A stretch of DNA of 64,000 nt from Gloeocapsopsis sp. IPPAS B-1203 (GCF_002749975.1 NZ_PEIG01000001.1:62001-126000), one strand, 5' to 3'; positions 17,726 to 27,946 are shown, numbered from the stretch's first letter. Notes: generated by a model not told the origin, from the letters alone. A program made the numbers and translations.

Positions 17726-20686
17726 CTAGCTTTCACTGCAAACAAGTGTTTGAGATTGCTCTAACTCTACTAAAAGTTGTTGCCAATTTAGTCCTGCTAA
17801 GTTATCTCGGATGATGTGGGCATCTCCAACACGTTCTACTGGACCAAGTCCCAAAACCCACATTCTGGCAGCTAATCCGGCGGCAACTCCTGAACCAGCA
17901 TCTTCTACAACAAGACATTCGTGTGGCAGCAATCCCAACTGACTAGCAGCATACAGAAAGACATCAGGGGCTGGCTTATGATGTTCGACACTGTAACCGT
18001 CAGCGATCGCATTCAATCGCTCAGCAATTCCTAAGCGTTGACACACAAGGCGAGCGTTTTTACTCGATGAACCAATCGCAACTTTAATATCCGCAGCTTG
18101 AAGTTCATCTAATAAAGCAAGTGCCCCTGGAAGTAAATCGGCTGGCGTGAGATTTTGAATTAATTGCTCATAGTAACTGTTTTTGCGAACCATCATCTCT
18201 TGAAGTTCCGCTTCACTCACAGCGCAATCGCCTAACATATGTAATAGCGAATCGCGGCGTGACAATCCCCGCATTTGCTCGTTAGCTTGACGATTGAAGG
18301 CAATTCCAATTTCGTCTGCGAGTTGTTTCCAGGCTAAGTAATGATACTCTGAGGTATCTGTTAAAACACCATCCAAATCAAAAATGACGCCTCGCAGTGG
18401 AGTTATCGTACAGCGATCGCTCAGTGCCATATTTGGTTTGACTTGATTCAACCCCTCAGAAGATATTCCTGATACTTCCGGTTTTTGTGTTGTCATAATT
18501 ACAGCATCGGGTGAGATGTCAAACTTGTACCACCGTTGACGCCATTGCAGCTTAAACTGCAAACGGGTCCAGTTTGATGGTAAATGAGATTGATCGACAA
18601 TTGGTCCTGCTTCAGTCAAACGGACACCAGCAAAACCAAAGACAACAGCTTGCCATATTCCACCAGCTGATGCTGCATGAACGCCTTCACCTGCATTACC
18701 ACGAACATCTTTGATGTCTACTAGTGCTGCCCGCATAAAATGTTCGTAAGCTGTCGTAGGTTCATCTAATTCACAAGCCAAGATTGCATGAATTGCAGGT
18801 CCTAAAGAAGAGCCGTAGGTGTGATCGGTACGGGGAGTATAATAATCCCAATTTGCTTGTAACAACTGACGCCGCTGTTGGGCGGTCATTTCAGTTTTCA
18901 CCGGAGTATCTCGTAACAAGTACAGCAGCATTAAAATATCTGGCTGCTTCAAAATCTGCTTTTCATTTGTCCCTTCAACGCCGAGAATGGCTTGCATCGA
19001 CTGCGTACGCCATTGATAATCCGTCCAGTCAATGTCTTCTAAATCAAAGAAGCCCTCAAATTGCTCAATAACGTTTGTCTCTGTCGGTTGAACTACTAGC
19101 ATATGGCGGATAATATGCGACCAACGCTTTGTCCGCTCTGGTCTAATATCTAACTTCTGCGCTAATTCTGCTGCTCGTTCTGGATAATGTTGATGCAACC
19201 AATTATAGACAGCTAAAGCTCTTTCCAAGTGCCACTGCGCCATGCGGTTAGTAAAAGTATTATTATCAACGCGCTCGTGGTTTTCATCTGGACCGATGAC
19301 ATCGCGAATTTCATAGCATTGGCGATCGCCGTTCCATTCAACGCGGCTACCCCAAAAAACTGCGGTGTCGAGGACAATTTCTGCACCCTCGCGTTGCATC
19401 CAATTATCATCGTGTGTTGCTTGCCAATAGTGCCAAACCGCGTAAGCAATATCTGTATTAATATGAACTTCAATATCACCACACCAAATGCGTACAGGTT
19501 CCCCATCAGGACCAAATACCCAACGTGGAGTCACTTCATCACCTGTATTTGCACTTTCCCAGGCATACATTGCACCTTCATATCCTGCTGCTTGGGCTTT
19601 GCGTCTGGCACCTTCCAAGGTGTGGTAACGATAAGACAGCAAGTTACGGGCAATTTGTGGTTGTGTAAACGTAAAGAAGGGAACGATAAAAACCTCAGTA
19701 TCCCAAAATACGTGACCGCGATAAGCAAAACCTGATAAGGTTTTTGCCGGAATGCTGACGCGGTTGTTGTGCCGTGGTGCGGCAGCGAGGATTTGAAACA
19801 GATTGTAACGAACAGCAATTTGGGCTGTGGAGTCGCCTGCGATTGCAATGTCGCAGTCTTGCCATAGATCGTCCCATACTGCACCGTGAGCTGCAAGTAA
19901 AGTTGTATAGCTTGGTAAACTCGCCAGTCTTTCTTGGGCTGCTGACACAGGTTGGTTTGCTTCGAGTGAAGTAAAAACAGTCACAATTTTTTCTAAGGTG
20001 ACAGTCTTGCCTGGTTGTGCCTGAAATGTTGTTGTTAACGTTGGACTACCAGTCTCTCCTATCAATTTAACAGTTGTTGCTTCCGAACACGCTAATTGAA
20101 ACGCCATCCCTAGCTCAATTTTTGAATGGCTACAGCGCTGATGTAACCAGGCGTTATTATTGCTACCCCCTTGTTCAAGCCAATCCCAATGTTTGACGCC
20201 GTGATTATCTACGTTACCATTGATGCTAGCTTCGACCGCGATCGCTCCCGTAAAGTCTACAGGCGTTATCTGGCAGTGCAGCACCAAAACATGGTCGTCT
20301 GCCATACTAATCATGCGTTCAAAGTGGAACTTTACGGTATGCCCACCAGGACTACGCCACAACACGTCACGGCTCACGATACCCCAGCGGAGGTCTAGCT
20401 GGCGCTGATAATCTAAGATCTCGCCTTGACTGAGACAAAAGCGATCGCTCCCTATGTATACTGTCAACGGCAACCAATCAGGACAGTTGACTAGTTCCGT
20501 ATGCATAACCGGAACATCATCGTACACGCCATTAATTAGGGTCGCTGCACTGGTATTTGGGTAGCCCTCTTCAAAGCTGCCACGCGTGCCTAGATAACCG
20601 TTACCTAAGGTAAACAAAGTTTCCTTATGGTGCAGTTCTGCTGGGTCAAACTGAGTTTCAAAAACATTCCAACCGCTGTAGTCCAT
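17726..20686 (-). CDS. GH65 disaccharide phosphorylase fused to beta-phosphoglucomutase
   Basis: 986 residues joining two enzymes. Residues 1-730 are a GH65 inverting phosphorylase (maltose, trehalose or kojibiose type): FWDTEVF (327-333), the general-acid Glu468 in VIGPDENH, and the phosphate-site region KQPDILMLLYLL (580-591) and HAASAGGIWQA (670-680). A linker leads to a HAD-fold beta-phosphoglucomutase (about 765-970) with the nucleophile Asp770 and Asp772 in FDLDGVLTDTSEYH and GSSSKN further on. The phosphorylase releases beta-glucose 1-phosphate, which the second domain turns into glucose 6-phosphate, so the fusion channels one product. Disaccharide specificity cannot be fixed. First of three minus-strand carbohydrate genes by position. 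Confidence 0.92.
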   Translation of the reverse strand: MDYSGWNVFETQFDPAELHHKETLFTLGNGYLGTRGSFEEGYPNTSAATLINGVYDDVPVMHTELVNCPDWLPLTVYIGSDRFCLSQGEILDYQRQLDLRWGIVSRDVLWRSPGGHTVKFHFERMISMADDHVLVLHCQITPVDFTGAIAVEASINGNVDNHGVKHWDWLEQGGSNNNAWLHQRCSHSKIELGMAFQLACSEATTVKLIGETGSPTLTTTFQAQPGKTVTLEKIVTVFTSLEANQPVSAAQERLASLPSYTTLLAAHGAVWDDLWQDCDIAIAGDSTAQIAVRYNLFQILAAAPRHNNRVSIPAKTLSGFAYRGHVFWDTEVFIVPFFTFTQPQIARNLLSYRYHTLEGARRKAQAAGYEGAMYAWESANTGDEVTPRWVFGPDGEPVRIWCGDIEVHINTDIAYAVWHYWQATHDDNWMQREGAEIVLDTAVFWGSRVEWNGDRQCYEIRDVIGPDENHERVDNNTFTNRMAQWHLERALAVYNWLHQHYPERAAELAQKLDIRPERTKRWSHIIRHMLVVQPTETNVIEQFEGFFDLEDIDWTDYQWRTQSMQAILGVEGTNEKQILKQPDILMLLYLLRDTPVKTEMTAQQRRQLLQANWDYYTPRTDHTYGSSLGPAIHAILACELDEPTTAYEHFMRAALVDIKDVRGNAGEGVHAASAGGIWQAVVFGFAGVRLTEAGPIVDQSHLPSNWTRLQFKLQWRQRWYKFDISPDAVIMTTQKPEVSGISSEGLNQVKPNMALSDRCTITPLRGVIFDLDGVLTDTSEYHYLAWKQLADEIGIAFNRQANEQMRGLSRRDSLLHMLGDCAVSEAELQEMMVRKNSYYEQLIQNLTPADLLPGALALLDELQAADIKVAIGSSSKNARLVCQRLGIAERLNAIADGYSVEHHKPAPDVFLYAASQLGLLPHECLVVEDAGSGVAAGLAARMWVLGLGPVERVGDAHIIRDNLAGLNWQQLLVELEQSQTLVCSES

Positions 20687-20913
20687 GACTAGATCATCTC
20701 GCTGTGGGTATCGTACAATACAAAAATATCTTTCTATAGCATTCCCCTTTAGATAGATATCCGCAGGGAATTTACGAAAACCGAAGTAAAACTATACAAA
20801 ACGCAATAAAGTGTTATTAAAATTTGCAAGTGACAGTGGCTAGTGCACACCAGTGTTACTTAAATTGATCAGTAATAGTGAAAGATCGAACTAATCACTA
20901 ATCACTCCTACAC

Positions 20914-23229
20914 TTAAGCTTCAATAACAACTCTAAGGTTTCCGCGTTTTCTAGCAACGCGACACGCAGTAGTATTGCCCGAACGCTCAAATTCCAAGTC
21001 TAGTAAAGTAGGACCAACGCGTAAGTTGTGTACCGACAGAGTGTTGATTGATTCTGGTAAAGCAGGATCAATGATTCGCAAACAGTTGTTTTTAGCATCA
21101 GGGACTAAGTTCACCATCATTTGTAAAAGCTGAAAAATGCTTCCTGTTGCCCAAGCTTGTGGCGAACAAGCTACTGGATACTGTACTGGGTCATTATCAT
21201 TTGTGCGTTCATAACCGCAAAACAGCTCAGGTGGGCGCTGATAAGGCTGGCGTTGAGTCATTTCTAGAATACTTTGAGAAAGCTCAAGAGCCTGATCGAT
21301 TAATCCTAGCGATCGCACGCCCATAGCAATCATCGAGTTATCGTGAGGCCAAACTGAGCCAATATGATATCCCATGGGATTATATGCTGGGGACAAACTA
21401 CTTAAAGTCCGAATACCCCAACCGTTGAACATGTCAGGTCCTCGCAACCGTTCAGCTACGCTGTAGGCTTTGTCTGGGGTGAGAATGCCCAAGTGTAGAC
21501 AATGACCAGGATTAGAAGTGATGCTATCAACTTGCTTGCCTTCACCATCTAAAGCTAAAGCACAGTAATCTTGGTCTTTCATCCAAAAGTCACGATTGAA
21601 TCGCTCTTTAAGAAGATTGGCATCTTCCTGCCAGCGTTCTGCTAGGTCGATCCGCTTTTTCATGCGCGCTATTTCTGCTAACCGCACTTTTGCTGCATAG
21701 ACGTATGCTTGGACTTCACATAAAGTAATAGAACCACTTGCTAAGTGCCCGTGACGGTCTACGATACAGTCGCCTGAGTCTTTCCACCCTTGGTTAACTA
21801 AGCCACGACGAGAAGTCCGAAAATAGCTAAGATAGCCCGTTTTTGCGCAATTGCGGTCAATCCATTCCATTGCCGCTAGTGCGTTCGACCACAGTTGCTC
21901 TAGGGTTTCGTTATCGTGTGTCCAGGCGTAATACTCTGCGTAGAGCATCAACCACAAAGGAGTTGCATCTACTGTGCCGTAGTAAGGTGTATGGGGAATT
22001 TCTTGGCAACGTGCCATTTCACCCATACGTAACTCGTGCAAAATTTTACCTGGTTGTTCTTCGCGCCACTCATCTTCTATTTTACCTTGATAAGCAGCAA
22101 GAATGGTAAGTGTTTCCCGTGCGATCGCAGGGTTCAACATTAGCGTTTGAGATGCTGTAATCAGTGAATCGCGTCCAAATAGTGCGGAAAACCAGGGAAC
22201 ACCGGCAGAGACAACTTTGCAGCTACCAAATCTTTTACCGATCGATTGTCGCAAGAGATACAAATCTTGCTCAGCGCGTTCAATTGTTCGGTTAAAAATG
22301 ACTTTATCCGAACGAATTTGCGTAATATGGTGTCGCCAACTTTGCTCTTCTAATAACTCAGCAGCTTTCGCCTGTACTAATGTCATGGGAGCACTGACAG
22401 TTGACGCTTGCTGACTGTTAGTCAACATTTGAAGCCGATAGCCCAACTTTTGTGTTTGATGAGAAGCTAGTTCTATTTGCCAAATTGCTGTGTAGCCTTT
22501 GAAGGATTTCGGCTGTAGGTATTGGAACTGAATTCGCGATTCCATCAACGTTCCATCCAAGCCTTGATAAGCTAGCGTTAGGGCGTCTTGGTAGCACAAG
22601 AGGTAAGCCCCATCACGAGATGATGCATCTTCTGGGGGTTTGGTTGTTGGTTCAGCAAGGCGTAAGAGCCTACCGCGTTTTTCCCGCTGAAAACCTCGAA
22701 TTTCAAATAAATCAATAAAATCGGCATCAAAGCTCAGACTTAGCTCAAAACTAGCTGAGCTGGTACTATAATTCGTAATTTCAATTTCTTCAAACAGCGC
22801 TCCTCCTAGGGCAATTTCTCTGCGAATTCCCAGGGCATCAGATTTTAAACGATCCTCAATTGTTGGATTCGTACATAAAATCGACAGAGAAAAACCTTTA
22901 TCAGCAGTACTACTCAGTAGTACCGGCGATCGCCCTTCAATTTGCAACTCTAGGCGACTGAGAAACCGAGTATCATTGCAAAAAAGCCCCATGCTTGCTT
23001 TTTGTTCGTCTGTTGCCCCCATACAACCAGAAATATTTCCTAGCGTATCAGTGACTAGAAATAAATCGTCATCTTTGACTGTAAGCGTTGGTTGCGGTCG
23101 CTCACTTAGGACACAAGGCCACTCAGGAATCGGTAACTGTTGTGCAGGAACAAAAATTCTCCCGTCTAGTTCGAGTTTGTCTGTTGTCATCAGCGTATCT
23201 GGTGTCATGCCAAATATTTCCGATTCCAC
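20914..23229 (-). CDS. Amylo-alpha-1,6-glucosidase / glycogen-debranching-like protein
   Basis: 771 residues. An N-terminal GDE_N_bis-type beta domain (DDDLFLVTDTLGNISGCMGATDEQKASMGLFCNDTRFLSRLEL, quoted here in key parts at about 50-95) is followed by an (alpha/alpha)6 catalytic barrel. The barrel contains VPWFSALFGRDSLI (about 345-358), GTVDATPLWLMLYAEY, GWKDSGD and IGSVWPHDNSMIA. These are the features of the PF14742/PF06202 debranching family found in bacteria as glycogen or sucrose-related hydrolases. Probably cytoplasmic, no signal peptide. Lies 227 bases upstream of the GH65 fusion on the same strand, consistent with joint use of alpha-glucans. Confidence 0.85.
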   Translation of the reverse strand: MESEIFGMTPDTLMTTDKLELDGRIFVPAQQLPIPEWPCVLSERPQPTLTVKDDDLFLVTDTLGNISGCMGATDEQKASMGLFCNDTRFLSRLELQIEGRSPVLLSSTADKGFSLSILCTNPTIEDRLKSDALGIRREIALGGALFEEIEITNYSTSSASFELSLSFDADFIDLFEIRGFQREKRGRLLRLAEPTTKPPEDASSRDGAYLLCYQDALTLAYQGLDGTLMESRIQFQYLQPKSFKGYTAIWQIELASHQTQKLGYRLQMLTNSQQASTVSAPMTLVQAKAAELLEEQSWRHHITQIRSDKVIFNRTIERAEQDLYLLRQSIGKRFGSCKVVSAGVPWFSALFGRDSLITASQTLMLNPAIARETLTILAAYQGKIEDEWREEQPGKILHELRMGEMARCQEIPHTPYYGTVDATPLWLMLYAEYYAWTHDNETLEQLWSNALAAMEWIDRNCAKTGYLSYFRTSRRGLVNQGWKDSGDCIVDRHGHLASGSITLCEVQAYVYAAKVRLAEIARMKKRIDLAERWQEDANLLKERFNRDFWMKDQDYCALALDGEGKQVDSITSNPGHCLHLGILTPDKAYSVAERLRGPDMFNGWGIRTLSSLSPAYNPMGYHIGSVWPHDNSMIAMGVRSLGLIDQALELSQSILEMTQRQPYQRPPELFCGYERTNDNDPVQYPVACSPQAWATGSIFQLLQMMVNLVPDAKNNCLRIIDPALPESINTLSVHNLRVGPTLLDLEFERSGNTTACRVARKRGNLRVVIEA

Positions 23230-23624
23230 AATGATTTACATTTCTCGGGCTGTTAACTGCTTCTACAGTGTTTAACCTATCAAACAACTGCTCATAGCAA
23301 TCCTTACATAACCTGATTACACGACCGAAGTAAGTTATACAACTTACACTCAAGATGAAAAATTGACAAGATTCTTCATGATATCTGGTTTCTGTTTTAA
23401 CTAATTAGCGACTGACCTGATTGAAAATAGGCGATAGTTAGCCTTTCACTTTACTTTATTTCTGAAATTCAACTCATTATTTATAAACTATTGTAAATAT
23501 ATTTAATAATAATAGCTAAATTATAGTTGGGTTCTACTAGCAAGCAAGGAGTCAAAAGCCAGAGGCGATCAACAGTGACTTTTGACTTTTCGACGTTTAC
23601 ATTTTGGCTGACACTACTTAGTTG
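23230..23624. other. 395-bp intergenic region, AT-rich
   Basis: No supported gene; a minus-strand 76-codon frame overlapping the debranching gene start looks like a shadow. It should hold the promoter of the debranching gene. GACTTTTGACTTTTCGACG near 23578 is a small imperfect repeat of uncertain meaning. Confidence 0.45.
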
Positions 23625-24650
23625 TCAAGACATTACCATTTGAAACGCTTTTTCGTATTCATCTGTCATCGATTGAACACTAAAATGGTTCACAATGTAA
23701 TCTCGGCAAGTCTGTCGGTCAAGCTTAATTGCTTCTGGAATTGCCTCAATCATTTTCTCCAGTGAGTGGCAGACAAAACCAGTTTTGCCATGAGCAATAA
23801 CTTCTGGTACCGAGCCAAGTGCCATACCAATAACTGGCGTACCTGTTGCCATAGATTCAATCATCACCAACCCAAAAGGTTCGCGCCAGGTGATGGGAAA
23901 GAGTGTTACTGTAGCTCCACTTAACAACTGTACTTTCTGTTCGTGGGAAACTTCGCCTAAATACTGAATTTGTTCGCCATCGATTTCTGATTCTATCTGT
24001 TCATGATAAAAGTCACGGTCAACAGCATCAATCTTACCAGCCATTTTCAGTGGCAAGCCAGCTGCTCGTGCGATTTGAATTGCTTGTAGCGGTCCTTTTT
24101 CAGGGGAAAGCCTGCCAACAAAAGCAAGATATGCAGGTTGCGCTGGTTCAGCTTGAAACGGATAAACAGACGTATCAATACCGTTGTAAACCGTATGAAT
24201 GTAGTTTAAACCTAGTCGAGGTTCTCTTTGTGCCTCACTGATACTGATATAGGGTTGCCAAGCAAAACGGCGGAACATCTTTTCGTTATCAGGGGTAAAG
24301 ATCCCATGCATTGTGTGGACTGTTGGCGTTTTGCTAAAACTTGTGTATGGCAGTGCTGCACAACCAACATGCGAATGAATGATATCAAAATGATGGGCTG
24401 AGCTATAGACTTCAGTCAGCATCAATTGCTCATAGATACCAGGTTCTTTAATGCCAGGGTCCAGCCGTAAAGCTTGTTCGTGTACTGACACTAAATTTGC
24501 TGTTGTAATCGAGTCACCAGAGGCAAACAAAGTTACTTCATGACCACGGCGGACTAATTCATCTGTCAGCAAACTGACAATAAGTTCAATGCCGCCATAG
24601 CGAAAAGGCGGAACACGCTCCCATAAAGGAGCAACTTGGGCAATTTTCAT
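23625..24650 (-). CDS. GT4-family glycosyltransferase
   Basis: 341 residues with a GT-B fold. The N-terminal acceptor domain starts MKIAQVAPLWERVPPFRYGGIE, where RYGGIE is the glycine loop; HSHVG and HTMHGIF follow. The C-terminal donor domain has FVGRLSPEKGP (about 172), and the EX7E motif region TWREPFGLVMIESMATGTPVI (about 255-275). It transfers a sugar from a nucleotide sugar to a glycan, lipid or small molecule; the substrate is not readable. Start ATG at 24650. It reads in the same direction as the two alpha-glucan genes downstream, 395 bases away. Confidence 0.88.
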   Translation of the reverse strand: MKIAQVAPLWERVPPFRYGGIELIVSLLTDELVRRGHEVTLFASGDSITTANLVSVHEQALRLDPGIKEPGIYEQLMLTEVYSSAHHFDIIHSHVGCAALPYTSFSKTPTVHTMHGIFTPDNEKMFRRFAWQPYISISEAQREPRLGLNYIHTVYNGIDTSVYPFQAEPAQPAYLAFVGRLSPEKGPLQAIQIARAAGLPLKMAGKIDAVDRDFYHEQIESEIDGEQIQYLGEVSHEQKVQLLSGATVTLFPITWREPFGLVMIESMATGTPVIGMALGSVPEVIAHGKTGFVCHSLEKMIEAIPEAIKLDRQTCRDYIVNHFSVQSMTDEYEKAFQMVMS

Positions 24651-25010
24651 TACAAGGTATGCACCAATAACAGGGTCATCAACCGGACTGGCGTTAAGTA
24701 TAATGCCAGTATAATTTGCTTATACTTAACAAAGCATTACCGTCTCTATGCAGATATACCATTAGATGGATGTCGTAAGTATAAGTTTTTCAATAACAAT
24801 CTAAATTTTCAGCATTGTAGCTTGAGTTGCCCTACTTTGAGCAGGAGGATATTTGTCATCACAGATGATGTAAAGAAACTGCAACAAAAGCGATCGCTCT
24901 TGGGTAATCGCTAACTTCTTCAAGTAAATCGCAATGATTAGCAACGCGATTGCACCAAGATCGGTAGGATAATTTGAGAAGAATGTTATTTCATCTGAAA
25001 ATGGTAACGC

Positions 25011-25039
25011 TTCCACTACAAAAACTTACAGTAGTGGAA
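25011..25039. promoter_or_regulatory. Inverted repeat upstream of the DICT histidine kinase
   Basis: TTCCACTAC at 25011-25019 and GTAGTGGAA at 25031-25039 form a perfect 9-bp inverted repeat with an 11-base spacer. No T run follows on either strand, so it looks more like an operator or RNA stem than a terminator. It lies about 78 bases before the kinase start. Confidence 0.45.
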
Positions 25040-25116
25040 ATTAATTCGTTTCCAGATCGCTATGATGGCGAAAGAGAGCGGTGGGAGATTCAGGCGCAGT
25101 GAGAGAAAAAGACCGC

Positions 25117-27144
25117 ATGAGCATCAAAACTTCAGTGCTGAGTGAGCTGCTGCAAGCCGTACCTCAATTGCGCGCCCAGATTTATTTCAAATCTTCTTTA
25201 ACGGCTCTGTCCCACGCTATGGAAGATCAAGTGTTGGCGGCGACTGTTGAGAATCCGTTACTAATTGCTAGCTTCCAAAGAGAAAGTTTTTATCGTCAAG
25301 AAGCAAATCGTTATCGGCGACTTGCCCGCCAAAGTAATCAAGTCTATGTTCTAGCAGCAGCAGAAACTGATTTTAGCAATGCCTCAGAAGACTATGAAAC
25401 AATAGCTTTTGATCCACAGCAAGATGCCCTACGGCACGAATGGCATCTAGTCGTCATCGCGCGGCATTACACAACTTGTTTAGTGTGCCGCGAACGACAA
25501 AACCCAGCTCTAGAACTCTATTCAGCCGAACTGCCAGTAAGTTTTGACCTAGATCCAGCACGCCAATTTGAGGGAATTTGGACTTCAGATCGAGAAGTTA
25601 GTCACATTGCTGCGGACATATTACTACAACGGATTTTGGCATATAGACCTGAATTACAGGCTAAAATTAGTCAAGCACAGCGCTACTTTGGTCTTTTTCG
25701 CTTTTCTAGAAGTGCGGCTTCTTCCGCCAAATCAACACGCCAAGCGATCGCCAAGCAACACAGTTCGTCTGAGCAGGTTGACTCTGATCCTTTTGTCCAG
25801 CGATTGGTGACATATCTTCAAGCTAGTCAATACAAACTGCTCAAAGCCTACGGTTCAATTGCTTTGCAAGAGCGTAAAGAACGATTGGTAAACTCAATCA
25901 CTGCAGCAATCCGTCGTGGTAGTGATACCGGTCAACCGCTACACCCTCAAGAAATTTTGAAGGTGGCAGTGCAGCAGTTAGGACAAGCAGTTTATGCAAG
26001 CCGATGTATTATTTATCGGGCACAATCAACAGATGCTACAGCGACAATTAGTCATGAGTTTGTCAGTTCCTCAGTATCTTTGCTCAGTGAACAAACGGTA
26101 CCTTTACAGCACAACCCTTTGTTTCAAACAGTCATACAGCAGCAAGAGCGAGTTTATATTGCTGACGCACAAACAAACGAACAAATTAGCACTCAAGCTT
26201 TAGCAGCGTTTGTTGAGCAAGCAGCTATTCGTTCTTGGCTAATAGTACCGATACTGTATCAAGGTAAATTACTGGGAATTATCGAGTTGCATCACTGTGG
26301 CGCAACAACTTACCAATGGCAAAAAGATGATGTCGCCTTGGTAGAAGCGATCGCCACTCAAGTTGGTGCTACCCTGATTCAAGCTGAAGCTTACACTAAC
26401 TTAGAAGACTTAAATCAGCAGCTAGAAGCTTTAGATCGCACCCGCAGCAACTTAATTGCGATTACTGGTCATGAGTTACGCACACCGCTATCGACTATTC
26501 AAGTTTGTTTAGAAAGTCTGGCAAGCGAACCTGATATGCCGCTCGAACTACAACAAGTTATGCTGAATACTGCTTTAGCAGACTCAGAGCGGATGCGGAA
26601 ATTGATTCAAGATTTCCTGACATTATCAAATTTAGAAAGCGGGCGGATTCAGTGGCACTTAGAGTCTTTACCCTTAGAAGAGTGCATTAGTCTGGCAATT
26701 AGCCGTATTCGTACGCGGACAATCGCTGAAGATTTACCAGAAATAGTTATTCAAGTACCTGAAACATTACCACTAGTAAGAGTTGATGGCGATTGGCTTG
26801 TGGAAGTTATTGCTAAACTACTCGACAATGCTTGTAAGTTTACTCCAGCCGATGGTCAAATTGCGATCGCTGCCCATTGCTACGACAGCCAAATGCTTGA
26901 GGTTACTATAGCTGATACAGGGCGTGGTATCGAACCTAAGCGTTTAGAAGTTGTTTTTGACCGCTTCTATCAAGAGGAAGGTGCACTACGTCGTACAGCG
27001 GGTGGTACGGGTCTAGGATTAGCAATTTGTCGTCAAATTGTGAATAATTGGGGCGGTCAAATTTGGGCAAAATCTGCAGGTAAAAATCAAGGTAGTCAAT
27101 TTCACTTTACAGTTCCTATTAGTGAAAATCGCCAAGAGCAGTAA
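25117..27144 (+). CDS. DICT-GAF hybrid sensor histidine kinase
   Basis: 675 residues from the ATG at 25117; a GTG at 25081 would add 12 residues. Residues 1-200 form a DICT domain (SVLSELLQAVPQLRAQIYFKSSLTALSHAMEDQ and the YTTCLVCRER strand), a cyanobacterial sensory domain often found with light or stress signalling. A GAF domain follows (about 255-415). The kinase core has the phospho-acceptor His452 in ITGHELRTPLS, N box LLDNACKFTP, G1 DTGRGI, F box FYQEEG and G2 GGTGLGLAI. No transmembrane helix, so it is soluble. No response regulator is adjacent, so its partner lies elsewhere. The ligand is unknown. Confidence 0.9.
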   Translation: MSIKTSVLSELLQAVPQLRAQIYFKSSLTALSHAMEDQVLAATVENPLLIASFQRESFYRQEANRYRRLARQSNQVYVLAAAETDFSNASEDYETIAFDPQQDALRHEWHLVVIARHYTTCLVCRERQNPALELYSAELPVSFDLDPARQFEGIWTSDREVSHIAADILLQRILAYRPELQAKISQAQRYFGLFRFSRSAASSAKSTRQAIAKQHSSSEQVDSDPFVQRLVTYLQASQYKLLKAYGSIALQERKERLVNSITAAIRRGSDTGQPLHPQEILKVAVQQLGQAVYASRCIIYRAQSTDATATISHEFVSSSVSLLSEQTVPLQHNPLFQTVIQQQERVYIADAQTNEQISTQALAAFVEQAAIRSWLIVPILYQGKLLGIIELHHCGATTYQWQKDDVALVEAIATQVGATLIQAEAYTNLEDLNQQLEALDRTRSNLIAITGHELRTPLSTIQVCLESLASEPDMPLELQQVMLNTALADSERMRKLIQDFLTLSNLESGRIQWHLESLPLEECISLAISRIRTRTIAEDLPEIVIQVPETLPLVRVDGDWLVEVIAKLLDNACKFTPADGQIAIAAHCYDSQMLEVTIADTGRGIEPKRLEVVFDRFYQEEGALRRTAGGTGLGLAICRQIVNNWGGQIWAKSAGKNQGSQFHFTVPISENRQEQ

Positions 27145-27227
27145 GTTAGGGGCGAGGGGTGAGGAGGAGCCGCTTTTTTCGTGCGGAGGTGTCCCCCGTT
27201 GTAGCAAGTGGCGTCAAACTGGCGTTG

Positions 27228-27340
27228 AGGGGTGAGTGATTAGTTTTGAATTTTGTTCGCGAAGAAAGGTGCCGAGGCAATTATTTTGGGTTTTCTTAAC
27301 TTATAACTCAACACTTCACAACTCATAACTCTCCAAGCTC
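27228..27340. repeat. Dispersed spacer repeat, copy with GAAGAAAGGTGCCGAGGCA
   Basis: Contains TTCGCGAAGAAAGGTGCCGA then GGCAATTATTTT and ends AACTCAACACTTCACAACTC. The central motif recurs inverted at about 37275-37305 and in diverged form at 34850-34880, so these blocks share one ancestor. It lies in the 5' region of psaD, about 85 bases before its start. Confidence 0.6.
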
Positions 27341-27423
27341 AACTGTAACAGTTCCTAACATAGTAGTGAGACAGGGGCGATCGCGGTGCTACGATGCCCT
27401 AAAAACCTCAAGGAAGTTAACTT

Positions 27424-27930
27424 ATGGCAGAAGAACTTTCGGGTCAAACACCAATTTTCGGTGGTAGCACCGGTGGCTTATTAACAAAAGCATATCGAGA
27501 AGAAAAGTACGTTATTACGTGGACTAGCCCTAAAGAGCAAGTATTTGAAATGCCGACAGGTGGTAGTGCCATCATGCGGCAAGGCCCAAACAAGCTAGAA
27601 CTGCCACGTAAAGAGTATTGTATTGCTTTAGGAGGTCAGCAGTTACGAGCAAAAATGAGGATTACAGATTATAAAATTTACCGCGTTTATCCTAACGGTG
27701 AGGTTCAATATCTCCACCCAAGTGATGGTGTCTTTCCAGAAAAAGTTAATGAAGGACGTCAAAAAGTGGGTTACATTGACCGTAACATTGGCAAAAATCC
27801 CGATCCAGCTAAGCTAAAGTTTAGCGATACCAAGACCTACGAGGCTACAACACCAAGATCTAGCGAAGCTGGCAAAGGCACTCAAGATACGAAATCTGGC
27901 TCACTGCCTCGACAAGGTATTGAGATGTAA
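27424..27930 (+). CDS. psaD: Photosystem I subunit II, with a C-terminal extension
   Basis: Stromal subunit of photosystem I that docks ferredoxin and supports PsaC. The start is ATG at 27424 with AAGGAAG upstream. The family core is clear: [60 protein letters not shown] and [12 protein letters not shown]. Cyanobacterial PsaD is normally about 140 residues and ends soon after the KFS(G) segment. This one has 168: some 28 extra residues rich in Ser, Thr, Lys and Gly follow KFSDTKTYE and end RQGIEM. Upstream of trpE, as in many cyanobacteria. A TACGAT box lies about 30 bases before the start. Confidence 0.97.
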   Translation: MAEELSGQTPIFGGSTGGLLTKAYREEKYVITWTSPKEQVFEMPTGGSAIMRQGPNKLELPRKEYCIALGGQQLRAKMRITDYKIYRVYPNGEVQYLHPSDGVFPEKVNEGRQKVGYIDRNIGKNPDPAKLKFSDTKTYEATTPRSSEAGKGTQDTKSGSLPRQGIEM

Positions 27931-27946
27931 AGTGTCATTGTCCAAT

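Noticed and set aside
24801-25016. 71-codon minus-strand frame between the GT4 and kinase genes
   Set aside because: No homology, no ribosome binding site, and irregular composition; likely chance.
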